Origin: Bacillota bacterium
GTDB lineage: Bacteria > Bacillota > UBA5301 > JASBVW01
DNA: 6,722 nucleotides
NCBI GenBank assembly: GCA_029961005.1
Contig: JASBVW010000076.1
Span: forward strand, 1-6,722
Direction of reading: 5' to 3'
Shown here: in pieces, positions 1 to 5,561 of the stretch
How the letters are laid out: every line of letters begins with the position of its first letter
How positions within the stretch are numbered: the first letter of the stretch is position 1
Position numbers and translations under genes: made by a program
The notes under the pieces: generated by a model
Databases searched by the model: none
What the model was told of the DNA's origin: nothing
What the model saw: only the letters and a program-made list of their open reading frames with translations

Positions 1-1
1 T

Positions 2-472
2 TACCGCCCTTTGGACGAGTACCGGCGCTGGATGCAGGAAGGGGTTTATTTCCTGGGGGCTTTGCCGCCTCCCAATCTGGCTTTGGAGCTGGCGCGCAGC
101 GCTCTGCTGGTGCACCCCAGCAACTCCACCGAGGCTTCGTGCATTGCCGCCATAGAAGCTCAAGCGGCGGGGACACCGGTAGTAGCCAGCGCCTACGGGG
201 CTCTTCCGGAGACCGTTCAGGATGGGCGGACGGGAGTCGTCGTCCCGGGCCGGGTGGAGACGGAAGAGTTTAACCGGCGCTTCGCCGACGCCGTGGCAGA
301 CCTCCTTTTAAACCCCCAGCGCCGAGAGGAACTGGGGCGGGCCGCCCGCCAAAGGGCCCTCTCTTACTATAGTTGGGATGCTATTGCGCAGGAGTGGCTG
401 GCCAAATTGGCCCAACTTTTACAGCAGAAGGCAGCGCCGTTCAGGCAGAGCAAGCCTCTCCTGTCCGTGTAA
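2..472 (+). CDS. GT4-family glycosyltransferase, C-terminal part (5' end outside window)
   Basis: The reading frame is open from the first bases of the window, so this is the last ~156 codons of a longer gene; the TTG at base 11 is an internal Leu codon, not a start. What is present is the C-terminal Rossmann half of a GT-B retaining glycosyltransferase (GT4 / Glycos_transf_1). It carries the E-x7-E nucleotide-sugar-binding signature (E44 and E52, counting from the first visible residue), followed by the typical AQAAGTPVV stretch and an ETVxDGxTGxxVPG segment. The family transfers a sugar from an NDP-sugar to a lipid-linked or polysaccharide acceptor at the cytoplasmic face of the membrane; donor and acceptor cannot be told. 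The next gene is a clear paralogue, and its first visible residues (YRPLDEY) align with YRSLDRY at residue 226 of that protein. It ends with TAA at 470-472, overlapping the next gene's ribosome site. Family assignment is firm; specificity is unknown. Confidence 0.9.
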   Translation, partial: YRPLDEYRRWMQEGVYFLGALPPPNLALELARSALLVHPSNSTEASCIAAIEAQAAGTPVVASAYGALPETVQDGRTGVVVPGRVETEEFNRRFADAVADLLLNPQRREELGRAARQRALSYYSWDAIAQEWLAKLAQLLQQKAAPFRQSKPLLSV

Positions 473-477
473 GGAGG
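471..477 (+). promoter_or_regulatory. Shine-Dalgarno of second glycosyltransferase, overlapping upstream stop
   Basis: AAGGAGG begins inside the TAA stop of the upstream gene and lies 6 bases before GTG at 484. It decides the start of the downstream gene: the frame extends further 5' (to 373), but only the GTG at 484 has a ribosome site, and it gives the N-terminus MHIVFYAE expected of a GT-B first strand. The stop/SD overlap suggests translational coupling. Confidence 0.85.
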
Positions 478-483
478 TTCGCA

Positions 484-1590
484 GTGCATATCGTCTTTTA
501 TGCTGAATTGTCCATGCCGTTTTCTCCTCTCACTCTCCGGCACAAGCCCTTAGGTGGGAGCGAGAGCGCCCTCTATTATTTGAGCCGCTCTTTGGCTCAG
601 GAAGGCCAGGAGGTGACCGTCCTCAACCACTGCGGCGCCGAAGCTGGCTGCTACGAGGGCGTGACTTACTTCGACCTGCACTTGCAGGAGGCGGAGTGGC
701 GGCGCCGGCTGGAGGAGCATCCGCCGGATGTTTTAGTCTTCTTCCGCCGTTTTCAGGATCTGCTGCGCCGGGACCTCCCTCCGGGGCCGGTCCGCCTTTT
801 CTGGGCGCACGATCACCTGGGGACCTACCCCGAACGCACGGACCAGCCGGGGAAGAAGCTGACGGAGTGGGCTTTGCGCCTGGGTGGGCGGATCGCCAAT
901 CCGCGCCTGGACGTGGTGGCAGCGGTCAGCCGGTGGCTGGCCCAGGCCTTCCACGATTATATGGGCACTCCTTGGGAGAAGATCTTCGTCACTCAAAACG
1001 GTATCGATCTGGCGCACTACCGCTCCCTGGAGGAAGAACGCCAGCCCGCCCGCCTCATCTACACTTCGGCCCCCGAGCGAGGGCTCGACCTTCTGCTGAG
1101 GGAGATCTTTCCCCGCATTCGCCGGCTGGTTCCGGAAGCGGAGCTGCACGTTTACAGCTACCGCAGCTTGGACCGCTACCAGGAAGTACCCGCGGGGGCC
1201 TTCCTGCATGGCGGACTGCCCCACCGCCTTCTGGCCCAGGAGCTGGCCCGCAGCGCCCTGCATGTCTATCCCACCGATTTTCCCGAAACCTCCTGCATTG
1301 CCGCCATCGAAGCCCAAGCCGCCGGCACGCCGGTGGTAACCAGCCGCCGCTACGCCCTGCAGGAGACGGTGGTGGACGGGGAGACAGGGATTCTGATTCC
1401 GGGGGAGGTGGGCTCGCCCTCGTACGTGGAAGCCTTCGTTGCTGCCGTGGTGGAGCTTTTGCGCGACGAAAGGCGTCGCCGGCAGTTAGGTGAGAACGCC
1501 CGCCGGCGCGCTCTGGAGCAGTATGGCTGGGAAAAGGTGGCTAGAAGCTGGATCGACTTTTTGAGTGCACGCCAGAGGCGGGGAGGATAA
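484..1590 (+). CDS. GT4-family glycosyltransferase (complete)
   Basis: This 368-residue protein starts at GTG and has the full length of a GT-B fold glycosyltransferase. The N-terminal half begins MHIVFYAE (first beta strand) and has the glycine-rich loop LGGSES at 23-28, as in GT4 enzymes that handle NDP-sugars. WAHDHLG (107-113) and VSRWLAQAFHDYMG (148-161) are typical of the acceptor-side domain. VTQNGIDLAHY (169-179) marks the hinge into the donor-binding domain. The E-x7-E motif is E268 and E276, followed by AQAAGTPVV and ETVVDGETGILIPG. It probably acts at the inner face of the cytoplasmic membrane, building a surface glycan together with its upstream paralogue, from which it is separated by 11 bases, and the O-antigen-ligase-like protein 3 bases downstream. 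Roughly half of the alignable residues match the upstream gene by eye, including 16 identical in a row (SCIAAIEAQAAGTPVV). Sugar and acceptor are not predictable. No frameshift or missing motif is seen. Confidence 0.93.
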   Translation: MHIVFYAELSMPFSPLTLRHKPLGGSESALYYLSRSLAQEGQEVTVLNHCGAEAGCYEGVTYFDLHLQEAEWRRRLEEHPPDVLVFFRRFQDLLRRDLPPGPVRLFWAHDHLGTYPERTDQPGKKLTEWALRLGGRIANPRLDVVAAVSRWLAQAFHDYMGTPWEKIFVTQNGIDLAHYRSLEEERQPARLIYTSAPERGLDLLLREIFPRIRRLVPEAELHVYSYRSLDRYQEVPAGAFLHGGLPHRLLAQELARSALHVYPTDFPETSCIAAIEAQAAGTPVVTSRRYALQETVVDGETGILIPGEVGSPSYVEAFVAAVVELLRDERRRRQLGENARRRALEQYGWEKVARSWIDFLSARQRRGG

Positions 1591-1593
1591 GAG

Positions 1594-2793
1594 ATGGGAA
1601 GCGCTCAAGAGAAAAGAGTAACGCACTCAAGAGCCCAGCCAGTAGAGCTGTTCCTGGCTCTCACTCCTCCCCTGGGGGCAGGTTTTCCGGCCCTGGCGGC
1701 CATCTACCTCTCTGTTCGAAAAGGCCGTCAACTGGTTCGGGGTTTGGCTTCGGATCCCTTCTTCCTTTGGTGGTGGGCCATTCTCCTGGCTTTAGGTTTA
1801 GCCAGCGCTGCTTTTGCTTCAGACAAAGGTACAGCTGTGGTAGGCGTCGTCTCTGCGGCCCTTTGCTTCTGGCTCTATGCCGTGGGGCGCTACTTGATCG
1901 AAGATCCGCCGGCCTTTTTGCGCTGGTTTATGCGGGCTGTGGGAAGCTTAGCCGCTCTAGGAGTGGTCGAGGCCCTGACCAAGGTGGAGGTGGTCTTATC
2001 TCTAGGAAAGCAGTCTCTGGTCGTCATGTCTCCCGCCCATAAAGGGACTCTTTTCGGCATGGGAGGCAACGGGCTGGGGCCCTTCTTCCTTTACGCCTTA
2101 GTCTACGGGCTGGGGCTTCTGGCTCTCCCGCGAGGAGAGAGGGCAAGTGCCCGCATCCGGCGCCAGGTGGAAGGGCTGCTCCTCTTTGCGGTGAGCGCGG
2201 CCGCCATCGGCCTTTTAGGGATACGCAACGCCATCTTTGGCGCCCTGGTGGGGACGGGGGTGCTGGTGGCGGGCGGCTTTGCTCCCTGGGTGGGGGCCCT
2301 GGCTGCGGGTGGCTTTGGGGCGTTGATGGCACTCTACCGGCCCCTCGGGGAACGGATAGTGGCCGTCTTTGGAGCGGGAGCAGAAGCAGGTCGGCGTATG
2401 GTGGCTGCTTCGGCCCTCCAGATGATCAAAGAGCACCCGTTTTTAGGGGTGGGTCCACATAACTTTTTGGTCGTTTACGAGCGCTACCGGAACCCCCAAG
2501 AACTGGAAAACCTCGGTAACCCGCACAATTCTTTTCTCCGCTTCGGCTCGGAGTGGGGCCTGCCAGCGGCTGTGCTCTTCTTTGGCTGGATCTACTGGCG
2601 CCTCTGGAGTGCCTGGCGGGCTGCAGGGAGGGGCCTTAAGGTAGCCGACAGCGCCGCTGCCCTGAAGCGGGTACTGGTGGCCGTTTTGGTGGGCTTTACC
2701 GGGACCTTTATGTTCGATGACCCGCTCTTTACCTTTTTCGAGGTCTTGCCTTTTTGGCTCCTCTTGGGGCTTTTGGAGAACCCGGCTTGGTGA
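1594..2793 (+). CDS. O-antigen ligase / Wzy-like polysaccharide polymerase membrane protein
   Basis: A 399-residue, very hydrophobic protein with about ten predicted membrane spans (roughly 17-40, 56-74, 81-100, 111-126, 160-178, 192-209, 211-228, 229-247, 323-340, 358-374, 380-396). A large polar loop at ~250-322 carries the family hallmarks: a K-EHPFLGVGPHNF block (279-291) and NPHNSFLRFGSEWGLPA (309-325). These are the conserved loop of the Wzy_C / O-antigen ligase superfamily (WaaL, RfaL, Wzy, PglL-like). Established work on WaaL makes a periplasmic His and several Arg residues essential. By position H311, R211 (GIRNA) and R267/R268 are the candidates here, which is inference. The role would be transfer of an undecaprenyl-linked glycan to an acceptor, or its polymerisation, on the outer face of the membrane. 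The ATG has GGGAGG 7 bases upstream (1581-1586), inside the last codons of the preceding gene, so it is co-translated with the glycosyltransferases. Ligase and polymerase cannot be distinguished from sequence. Confidence 0.88.
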   Translation: MGSAQEKRVTHSRAQPVELFLALTPPLGAGFPALAAIYLSVRKGRQLVRGLASDPFFLWWWAILLALGLASAAFASDKGTAVVGVVSAALCFWLYAVGRYLIEDPPAFLRWFMRAVGSLAALGVVEALTKVEVVLSLGKQSLVVMSPAHKGTLFGMGGNGLGPFFLYALVYGLGLLALPRGERASARIRRQVEGLLLFAVSAAAIGLLGIRNAIFGALVGTGVLVAGGFAPWVGALAAGGFGALMALYRPLGERIVAVFGAGAEAGRRMVAASALQMIKEHPFLGVGPHNFLVVYERYRNPQELENLGNPHNSFLRFGSEWGLPAAVLFFGWIYWRLWSAWRAAGRGLKVADSAAALKRVLVAVLVGFTGTFMFDDPLFTFFEVLPFWLLLGLLENPAW

Positions 2794-2813
2794 TCGGCCT
2801 GGGACGACCTCTT
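2794..2813. other. Convergent gene junction without a visible terminator
   Basis: Only 20 bases separate the stop codons of the polysaccharide operon (+) and the suf operon (-). There is no GC-rich hairpin followed by a T-run on either strand. The best inverted repeat around it is CGGCTT (2783-2788) with AAGCCG (2824-2829), six pairs with a 35-base loop, which is too weak to call. Read-through in both directions is possible. Confidence 0.6.
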
Positions 2814-3737
2814 CTACCGCAGAAAGCCGCGCAGAATGGTCTCGATGGCCTCTTTCTCGGTCAACCCCAGGGTCATGAGCTTGATGAGCTGGTCTCCGGC
2901 GATCTTGCCGATGGCGGCCTCGTGGGTCAGCTCGGCCTCCGGGTGGCGGGCCGAAATCTCCGGGACGGAGCTGATGCGGGCCCGGTCCATGATGATGGAG
3001 TCGCAGGCCACGTGCCCCCGGGCCGGAGCGGTAGCGATCAGCCGCGGGCGAAAGAGCTGTTCCGATTCATCCTGGGCCACCGAGCGGGAGATGACCTCCG
3101 CTGAGGCCTCCTCGCCTATCAGCTCTACCGTCACGTCGGAGATGGCTCGCTGGGTCCCATGGGTGAGGAGGCGCTCAGTCATGAAGAGCCGCCCCCGGCT
3201 AGCTACCCGGGCGCTGGTGACCCGCTGGGTGTCGTCGACTCCCCGGATCTGCACCGTCTCCAGGATCATCTCGGCTCCTTCTTCCACGTGCACGATGGTC
3301 TGCGGGTTAAGGATGCGGGCGCCAGGTCCGGGACCTTCCCCGTAGTGCTTTTCGACGTACCGCACCCGGGCCCCCCGGCGCACGAAGAACTCGTGGATGC
3401 CGTCGTGGCGCGCCTCTGCTTCTCCCGGGTTGTGGATGCCGCACCCCGCTACGATCAACACGTCGGAGTCCTCGCCGATCTCAAAGGTGTTGTAAACCAC
3501 GTCGGTCATCCCGCTGGCGGCCAGGATGACCGGGATGTGCACCGATTCGTTGCGCGTGCCGGGGCGGATGAGGACGTCAATGCCGGGCTTGTCCTCTTTG
3601 GAGCGGATCTCGATGTTGGCTGTCGAGCGCCGCTCCACTGCCTGCCCGTTGCGCCGAATGTTAAAGGCACCTGCCGGTACCCCGTGCAGGTCGGCGATGG
3701 TCTCCAGGAGCCTTTTATCGAGTGCATCCAGCTTCAT
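2814..3737 (-). CDS. sufB: Short SufB/SufD-family Fe-S cluster assembly scaffold
   Basis: This 307-residue protein belongs to the SufBD family (beta-helix core, scaffold of the SUF iron-sulfur cluster machinery). It is much shorter than E. coli SufB (about 495 aa) and lacks its long N-terminal region; it matches the length of the minimal SufB of methanogens and anaerobic Clostridia. Recognisable parts are VAGCGIHNPG (96-105), HDGIHEFFVRRGARVRYVEKH (111-131), the beta-helix region (~140-240) and ACDSIIMD (244-251). The C-terminal part has LTHEAAIGKI (270-279), then the GLTEKEAIETILRGF helix. By alignment with the E. coli protein from memory, C245 corresponds to the essential SufB Cys405, and H272-E273 to the His-Glu pair near E434. 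Only two cysteines (C99, C245) occur. The start ATG has AGGAGG a few bases upstream and overlaps the end of sufC by 23 bases, so the two products are made together and should form the SufB-SufC complex in the cytosol. SufB is preferred over SufD because the catalytic Cys is kept. Confidence 0.92.
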   Translation of the reverse strand: MKLDALDKRLLETIADLHGVPAGAFNIRRNGQAVERRSTANIEIRSKEDKPGIDVLIRPGTRNESVHIPVILAASGMTDVVYNTFEIGEDSDVLIVAGCGIHNPGEAEARHDGIHEFFVRRGARVRYVEKHYGEGPGPGARILNPQTIVHVEEGAEMILETVQIRGVDDTQRVTSARVASRGRLFMTERLLTHGTQRAISDVTVELIGEEASAEVISRSVAQDESEQLFRPRLIATAPARGHVACDSIIMDRARISSVPEISARHPEAELTHEAAIGKIAGDQLIKLMTLGLTEKEAIETILRGFLR

Positions 3738-4500
3738 CGTTCTCCTCCTCGCAGGAGCGGCGCCAGCGGCAACGCGCCCGGTCGGTGATGAGCGGCCACA
3801 TCTCTGCGCGCGGCCCCCGGGCTTTGACTTCCCCTTCGGCGATGAGAATGATCTCGTCGGCCTGCAGCAGGACCTGTTCGTGATGGGTAATGACGGCGGT
3901 GGTCATGCCGCCCCGGCGGTGGCGCTCCAAGATGACCCGCAGGAGCTGATCGAAGCTCCAGAGGTCTACCCCGGACTCGGGCTCGTCGTAGATGACCAGC
4001 TGCACCTTCCGCAGCAGGAGGGTAGCCACCTCCAAGCGCTTGGCCTCACCGCCGGAGAGGCTGGCGTCCACCTCCCGCTCCAGATAATCTTCCGGGCAGA
4101 GGCCGACGCTGCGCAGGCTGTGGCAGAGGCGGCGCAGCAGGGACCCATTGGGGTCGCTGGGCTGCTCCCGGGCGGCCAGTTCCAGGAGGTCGCGCACCCG
4201 CAGCCCTTTAAAGCGGGGCGGCTGCTGAAAGGCATAACCAATTCCCCGCTGCGCCCGCTCGGTAATGGAGAGGCCGGTGATTTCTTCCCCCCGCCAAAAG
4301 ATGTGCCCCGCCGTGGGCCGATAAATGCCCATGATCAGCCGCGCCAGGGAGGTTTTCCCGCCTCCGTTGGGGCCGGTGATGGCGTAGAACTTGCCTTCTT
4401 CCAGGGTGAGGTCTATCCCGCGCAGGACAGGGGAGAGACCGTTGTTATTACCTCCGTTGCCGTTTGGCAAAGCCAGTTCTATCCCTTGCAATTGCAGCAC
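3715..4500 (-). CDS. sufC: SufC-like Fe-S cluster assembly ATPase (ABC type)
   Basis: A 261-residue ABC ATPase with every nucleotide-binding motif: Walker A GPNGGGKT (43-50), Q-loop FQQP (Q92), signature LSGGEAKR (148-155), Walker B LVIYDE (168-173) with the SufC-like continuation PESGVD, and H-loop THH (205-207). SufC is a soluble ABC ATPase that drives conformational change of the SufB/D scaffold during cluster assembly; it is not a transporter, and no membrane subunit is encoded nearby. The start is GTG at 4498-4500, with GGAGG 8 bases upstream (4509-4513). Two oddities are visible. An Asn/Gly-rich insertion (NGNGGNNNG, 13-21) sits before the usual second strand. A C-terminal extension (about 235-261) is rich in Arg, Trp and Glu and carries Cys 244, 250 and 259; E. 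coli SufC, about 248 aa, has no such tail as far as I know. First gene of a two-gene operon with the scaffold gene. General ABC assignment is certain; SufC rests on the downstream SufB-family gene and the DEPESGVD motif. Confidence 0.93.
   Translation of the reverse strand: MLQLQGIELALPNGNGGNNNGLSPVLRGIDLTLEEGKFYAITGPNGGGKTSLARLIMGIYRPTAGHIFWRGEEITGLSITERAQRGIGYAFQQPPRFKGLRVRDLLELAAREQPSDPNGSLLRRLCHSLRSVGLCPEDYLEREVDASLSGGEAKRLEVATLLLRKVQLVIYDEPESGVDLWSFDQLLRVILERHRRGGMTTAVITHHEQVLLQADEIILIAEGEVKARGPRAEMWPLITDRARCRWRRSCEEENDEAGCTR
3738..3750 (-). promoter_or_regulatory. Shine-Dalgarno of sufB inside the sufC coding region
   Basis: Read on the minus strand this is GAGGAGGAGAACG directly before the ATG of the scaffold gene. 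The same bases encode the Glu-Glu-Glu-Asn run near the end of SufC. Re-initiation or coupled translation would keep the two subunits in proportion. Confidence 0.75.
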
Positions 4501-4533
4501 GCTCGATGCCTCCGCTGTGACGATCTCTAATTA

Positions 4534-4562
4534 ATACTAATCCAAACCTCCGCCCCGGTCAA
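4534..4562 (-). promoter_or_regulatory. Putative sigma-A promoter of sufCB
   Basis: On the minus strand TTGACC (4562-4557; five of six to TTGACA) is followed after 17 bases by TAGTAT (4539-4534; four of six to TATAAT), in the AT-rich patch just upstream of sufC. The transcript would start roughly 20-25 bases before the sufC ribosome site. No convincing IscR/RrF2-type palindrome is visible around it. Predicted by eye only. Confidence 0.45.
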
Positions 4563-4618
4563 TCTGTCCTGCTGTCATCTTCCGGTGCCGCGGGTGGCTG
4601 GAGTGCCATAAATTTTCC

Positions 4619-4625
4619 AGGAGGT
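4619..4625 (+). promoter_or_regulatory. Strong Shine-Dalgarno-like site in divergent intergenic region
   Basis: AGGAGGT is a near-perfect anti-16S match but lies over 60 bases upstream of the SIMPL-gene start, too far to serve it. The only start codon at suitable distance is TTG at 4630, which opens the 17-codon ORF listed separately. Part of the site can pair with CTGGA at 4598-4602 (TCCAG 4616-4620), which would partly mask it in RNA. Confidence 0.4.
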
Positions 4626-4629
4626 AAGG

Positions 4630-4683
4630 TTGAACGGGTACCGAAGTGGAAGAATAGAGAGTAAAAGGCGCGGCGAGGAGTGA
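4630..4683 (+). CDS. Possible 17-residue leader peptide upstream of SIMPL gene
   Basis: TTG at 4630 opens 17 codons encoding the basic peptide MNGYRSGRIESKRRGEE and ends with TGA at 4681-4683, three bases before the ATG of the next gene and in the same frame. AGGAGGT lies 5 bases upstream of the start. The last two codons (GAG GAG) are also the ribosome site of the SIMPL gene, so translating this ORF could couple to, or clear structure from, that gene. No family is recognised. A TTG start and so short a frame can arise by chance; the strong SD and the fit against the next gene are the only support. Confidence 0.25.
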   Translation: MNGYRSGRIESKRRGEE

Positions 4684-4686
4684 GCA

Positions 4687-5445
4687 ATGATGTCGCGTTG
4701 GAGCCCGCACTTGATCTGGGCTGCGGTGATCGTGGCGGTTCTGGCTTTGCTCGGGTTTAACCTGGGCGTCACCGGACAGGGAGGCGAAGAAGGGAGAGGT
4801 GAAGCTGCAGAGCGCGGGATCTTCGTGACCGGGGAGGCCACGGTGGAGGTGCCTCCTGATCGGGCTTCCGTCGTTCTGGGCGTGGAAGCGGACGGGAAGA
4901 CGGCGGAGGAGGCACAGGCTAAAAATGCCGAGGCCATGCAGCGCGTGCAGACTGCCCTGCGGCGCCTGGGGATCGCGGAAGAGCAAATGAGGACCTCCGG
5001 TTTTGTCCTTCATCCCCTGCGCCGCTGGGAGAAAGAAGGGCAGACGGAACGTCTGGTGGGTTACCGCACCTCCAGCCGGCTGACGGTGACGGTGGCAGAG
5101 CTTGATCGGCTGGGGTCCGTGCTGGATGCCGCCGTCAAAGCGGGGGCCACCAATGTCGAAGGGGTCGACTTTTACCTGAGCGAGGCGGCGGCCCGGCGGG
5201 ATGAGGCCCTGAGCAAGGCAGTGGAAGACGCGCGCCATAAAGCGGAGGTTCTGAGTAGAGCCGCCGGCGTGCATCTCCGGGGGGTGCGGGCCATCAGCGA
5301 CGCCTCTTTTGATGTCATCCAGCCCCTCCGGTACCTGGCGGCGGCGCAGGAGGCAGGGGGAGCAGGGGGGGTGGAAACTCCCCTCTTCCCCGGCACCGTG
5401 CGCATTAAGGCCCGCGTGCAGATGACCTTTGCTCTGGAGGAGTGA
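4687..5445 (+). CDS. SIMPL-domain (DUF541, YggE-like) membrane-anchored protein
   Basis: A 252-residue protein, close to the ~246 aa of E. coli YggE. An N-terminal hydrophobic segment (about 9-28, LIWAAVIVAVLALLGF core) after a short Arg/His-containing head acts as signal peptide or uncleaved anchor; no lipobox Cys and no clear AXA cleavage site is seen. The SIMPL domain spans about 44-250 with the usual markers: VTGEATVEVPPDRASVVLGVE (47-67), a TAEEAQAKNAEAMQ helix (72-85), GIAEEQMRTSGFVLHP (95-110), GYRTSSRLTVTV (125-136), LDRLGSVLDAAVKAGATNVEG (139-159), RRDEALSKAVEDARHKAE (170-187) and the closing PGTVRIKARVQMTF strand (235-248). The family's molecular role is not settled; YggE is linked to lower oxidative stress and related proteins form large extracytoplasmic oligomers. 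GAGGAG lies 6 bases before the first of two consecutive ATG codons (4687, 4690); either could initiate. It is divergent from sufCB; a link through oxidative stress is only a guess. Confidence 0.9.
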   Translation: MMSRWSPHLIWAAVIVAVLALLGFNLGVTGQGGEEGRGEAAERGIFVTGEATVEVPPDRASVVLGVEADGKTAEEAQAKNAEAMQRVQTALRRLGIAEEQMRTSGFVLHPLRRWEKEGQTERLVGYRTSSRLTVTVAELDRLGSVLDAAVKAGATNVEGVDFYLSEAAARRDEALSKAVEDARHKAEVLSRAAGVHLRGVRAISDASFDVIQPLRYLAAAQEAGGAGGVETPLFPGTVRIKARVQMTFALEE

Positions 5446-5454
5446 GGCCAGTTT

Positions 5455-5488
5455 GGAATTCCCTTCCTGGAACTCCCAGAGGACTTCC
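5455..5488. repeat. Three iterated GGA-N2-TCC octamers
   Basis: GGAATTCC (5455-5462, a perfect palindrome), GGAACTCC (5469-5476) and GGACTTCC (5481-5488) follow one another with starts 14 and 12 bases apart. They lie in the noncoding spacer between the SIMPL gene and the sensor gene. They could be binding sites for a regulator, or remnants of a small duplication; no known motif is recognised. Confidence 0.4.
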
Positions 5489-5492
5489 AGGA
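5465..5492 (+). other. 8-bp hairpin in spacer upstream of sensor gene
   Basis: TCCTGGAA (5465-5472) and TTCCAGGA (5485-5492) are exact reverse complements around a 12-base loop. No T-run follows (the next bases are GGCGGCAAGA), so it does not look like a standard intrinsic terminator. It may be an attenuation or mRNA-stability element, or a dyad operator. The 3' arm includes an unused Shine-Dalgarno-like AGGAGG. Confidence 0.45.
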
Positions 5493-5561
5493 GGCGGCAA
5501 GAATACAACAGAGATGGGTAAAAAGTAGTATGAGAGACGAGAAGCGAAAGCAGGTGCGGCT

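Noticed and set aside
373..483. 5' extension of the second glycosyltransferase reading frame
   Set aside because: It would overlap the first glycosyltransferase by 100 bases and add 37 residues not expected before a GT-B first strand. GTG at 484 has an ideal AAGGAGG.
733..1317. 194-codon minus-strand frame inside the second glycosyltransferase
   Set aside because: The plus-strand protein is a complete GT4 enzyme. The antisense product has no family pattern and there is no promoter or ribosome site.
3159..3788. 209-codon plus-strand frame opposite sufB
   Set aside because: Antisense shadow of the scaffold gene; no domain or initiation signal is seen.
3526..4530. 334-codon open frame on the plus strand across sufC and the start of sufB
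   Set aside because: It lies opposite well-supported genes with all ABC and SufB motifs. Its translation shows no recognisable family and it has no good ribosome site.
4630..4660. TTGAAC at 4630 as -35 box of a SIMPL-gene promoter
   Set aside because: At 16-18 bases spacing the -10 candidates (GAATAG, AATAGA) match TATAAT poorly, and transcription would then start at or inside the ribosome site.
5465..5500. Hairpin after the SIMPL gene read as an intrinsic terminator
   Set aside because: The stem is only 8 bp with a 12-base loop and is followed by GGCGGCAAGA instead of a T-run.
4537..5508. 323-codon open frame on the minus strand opposite the SIMPL gene
   Set aside because: Its product is low-complexity (Pro, His, Arg, Gln rich) with no family features, and the plus strand encodes a clear SIMPL protein with motifs throughout. 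Long antisense frames are common in GC-rich coding DNA.
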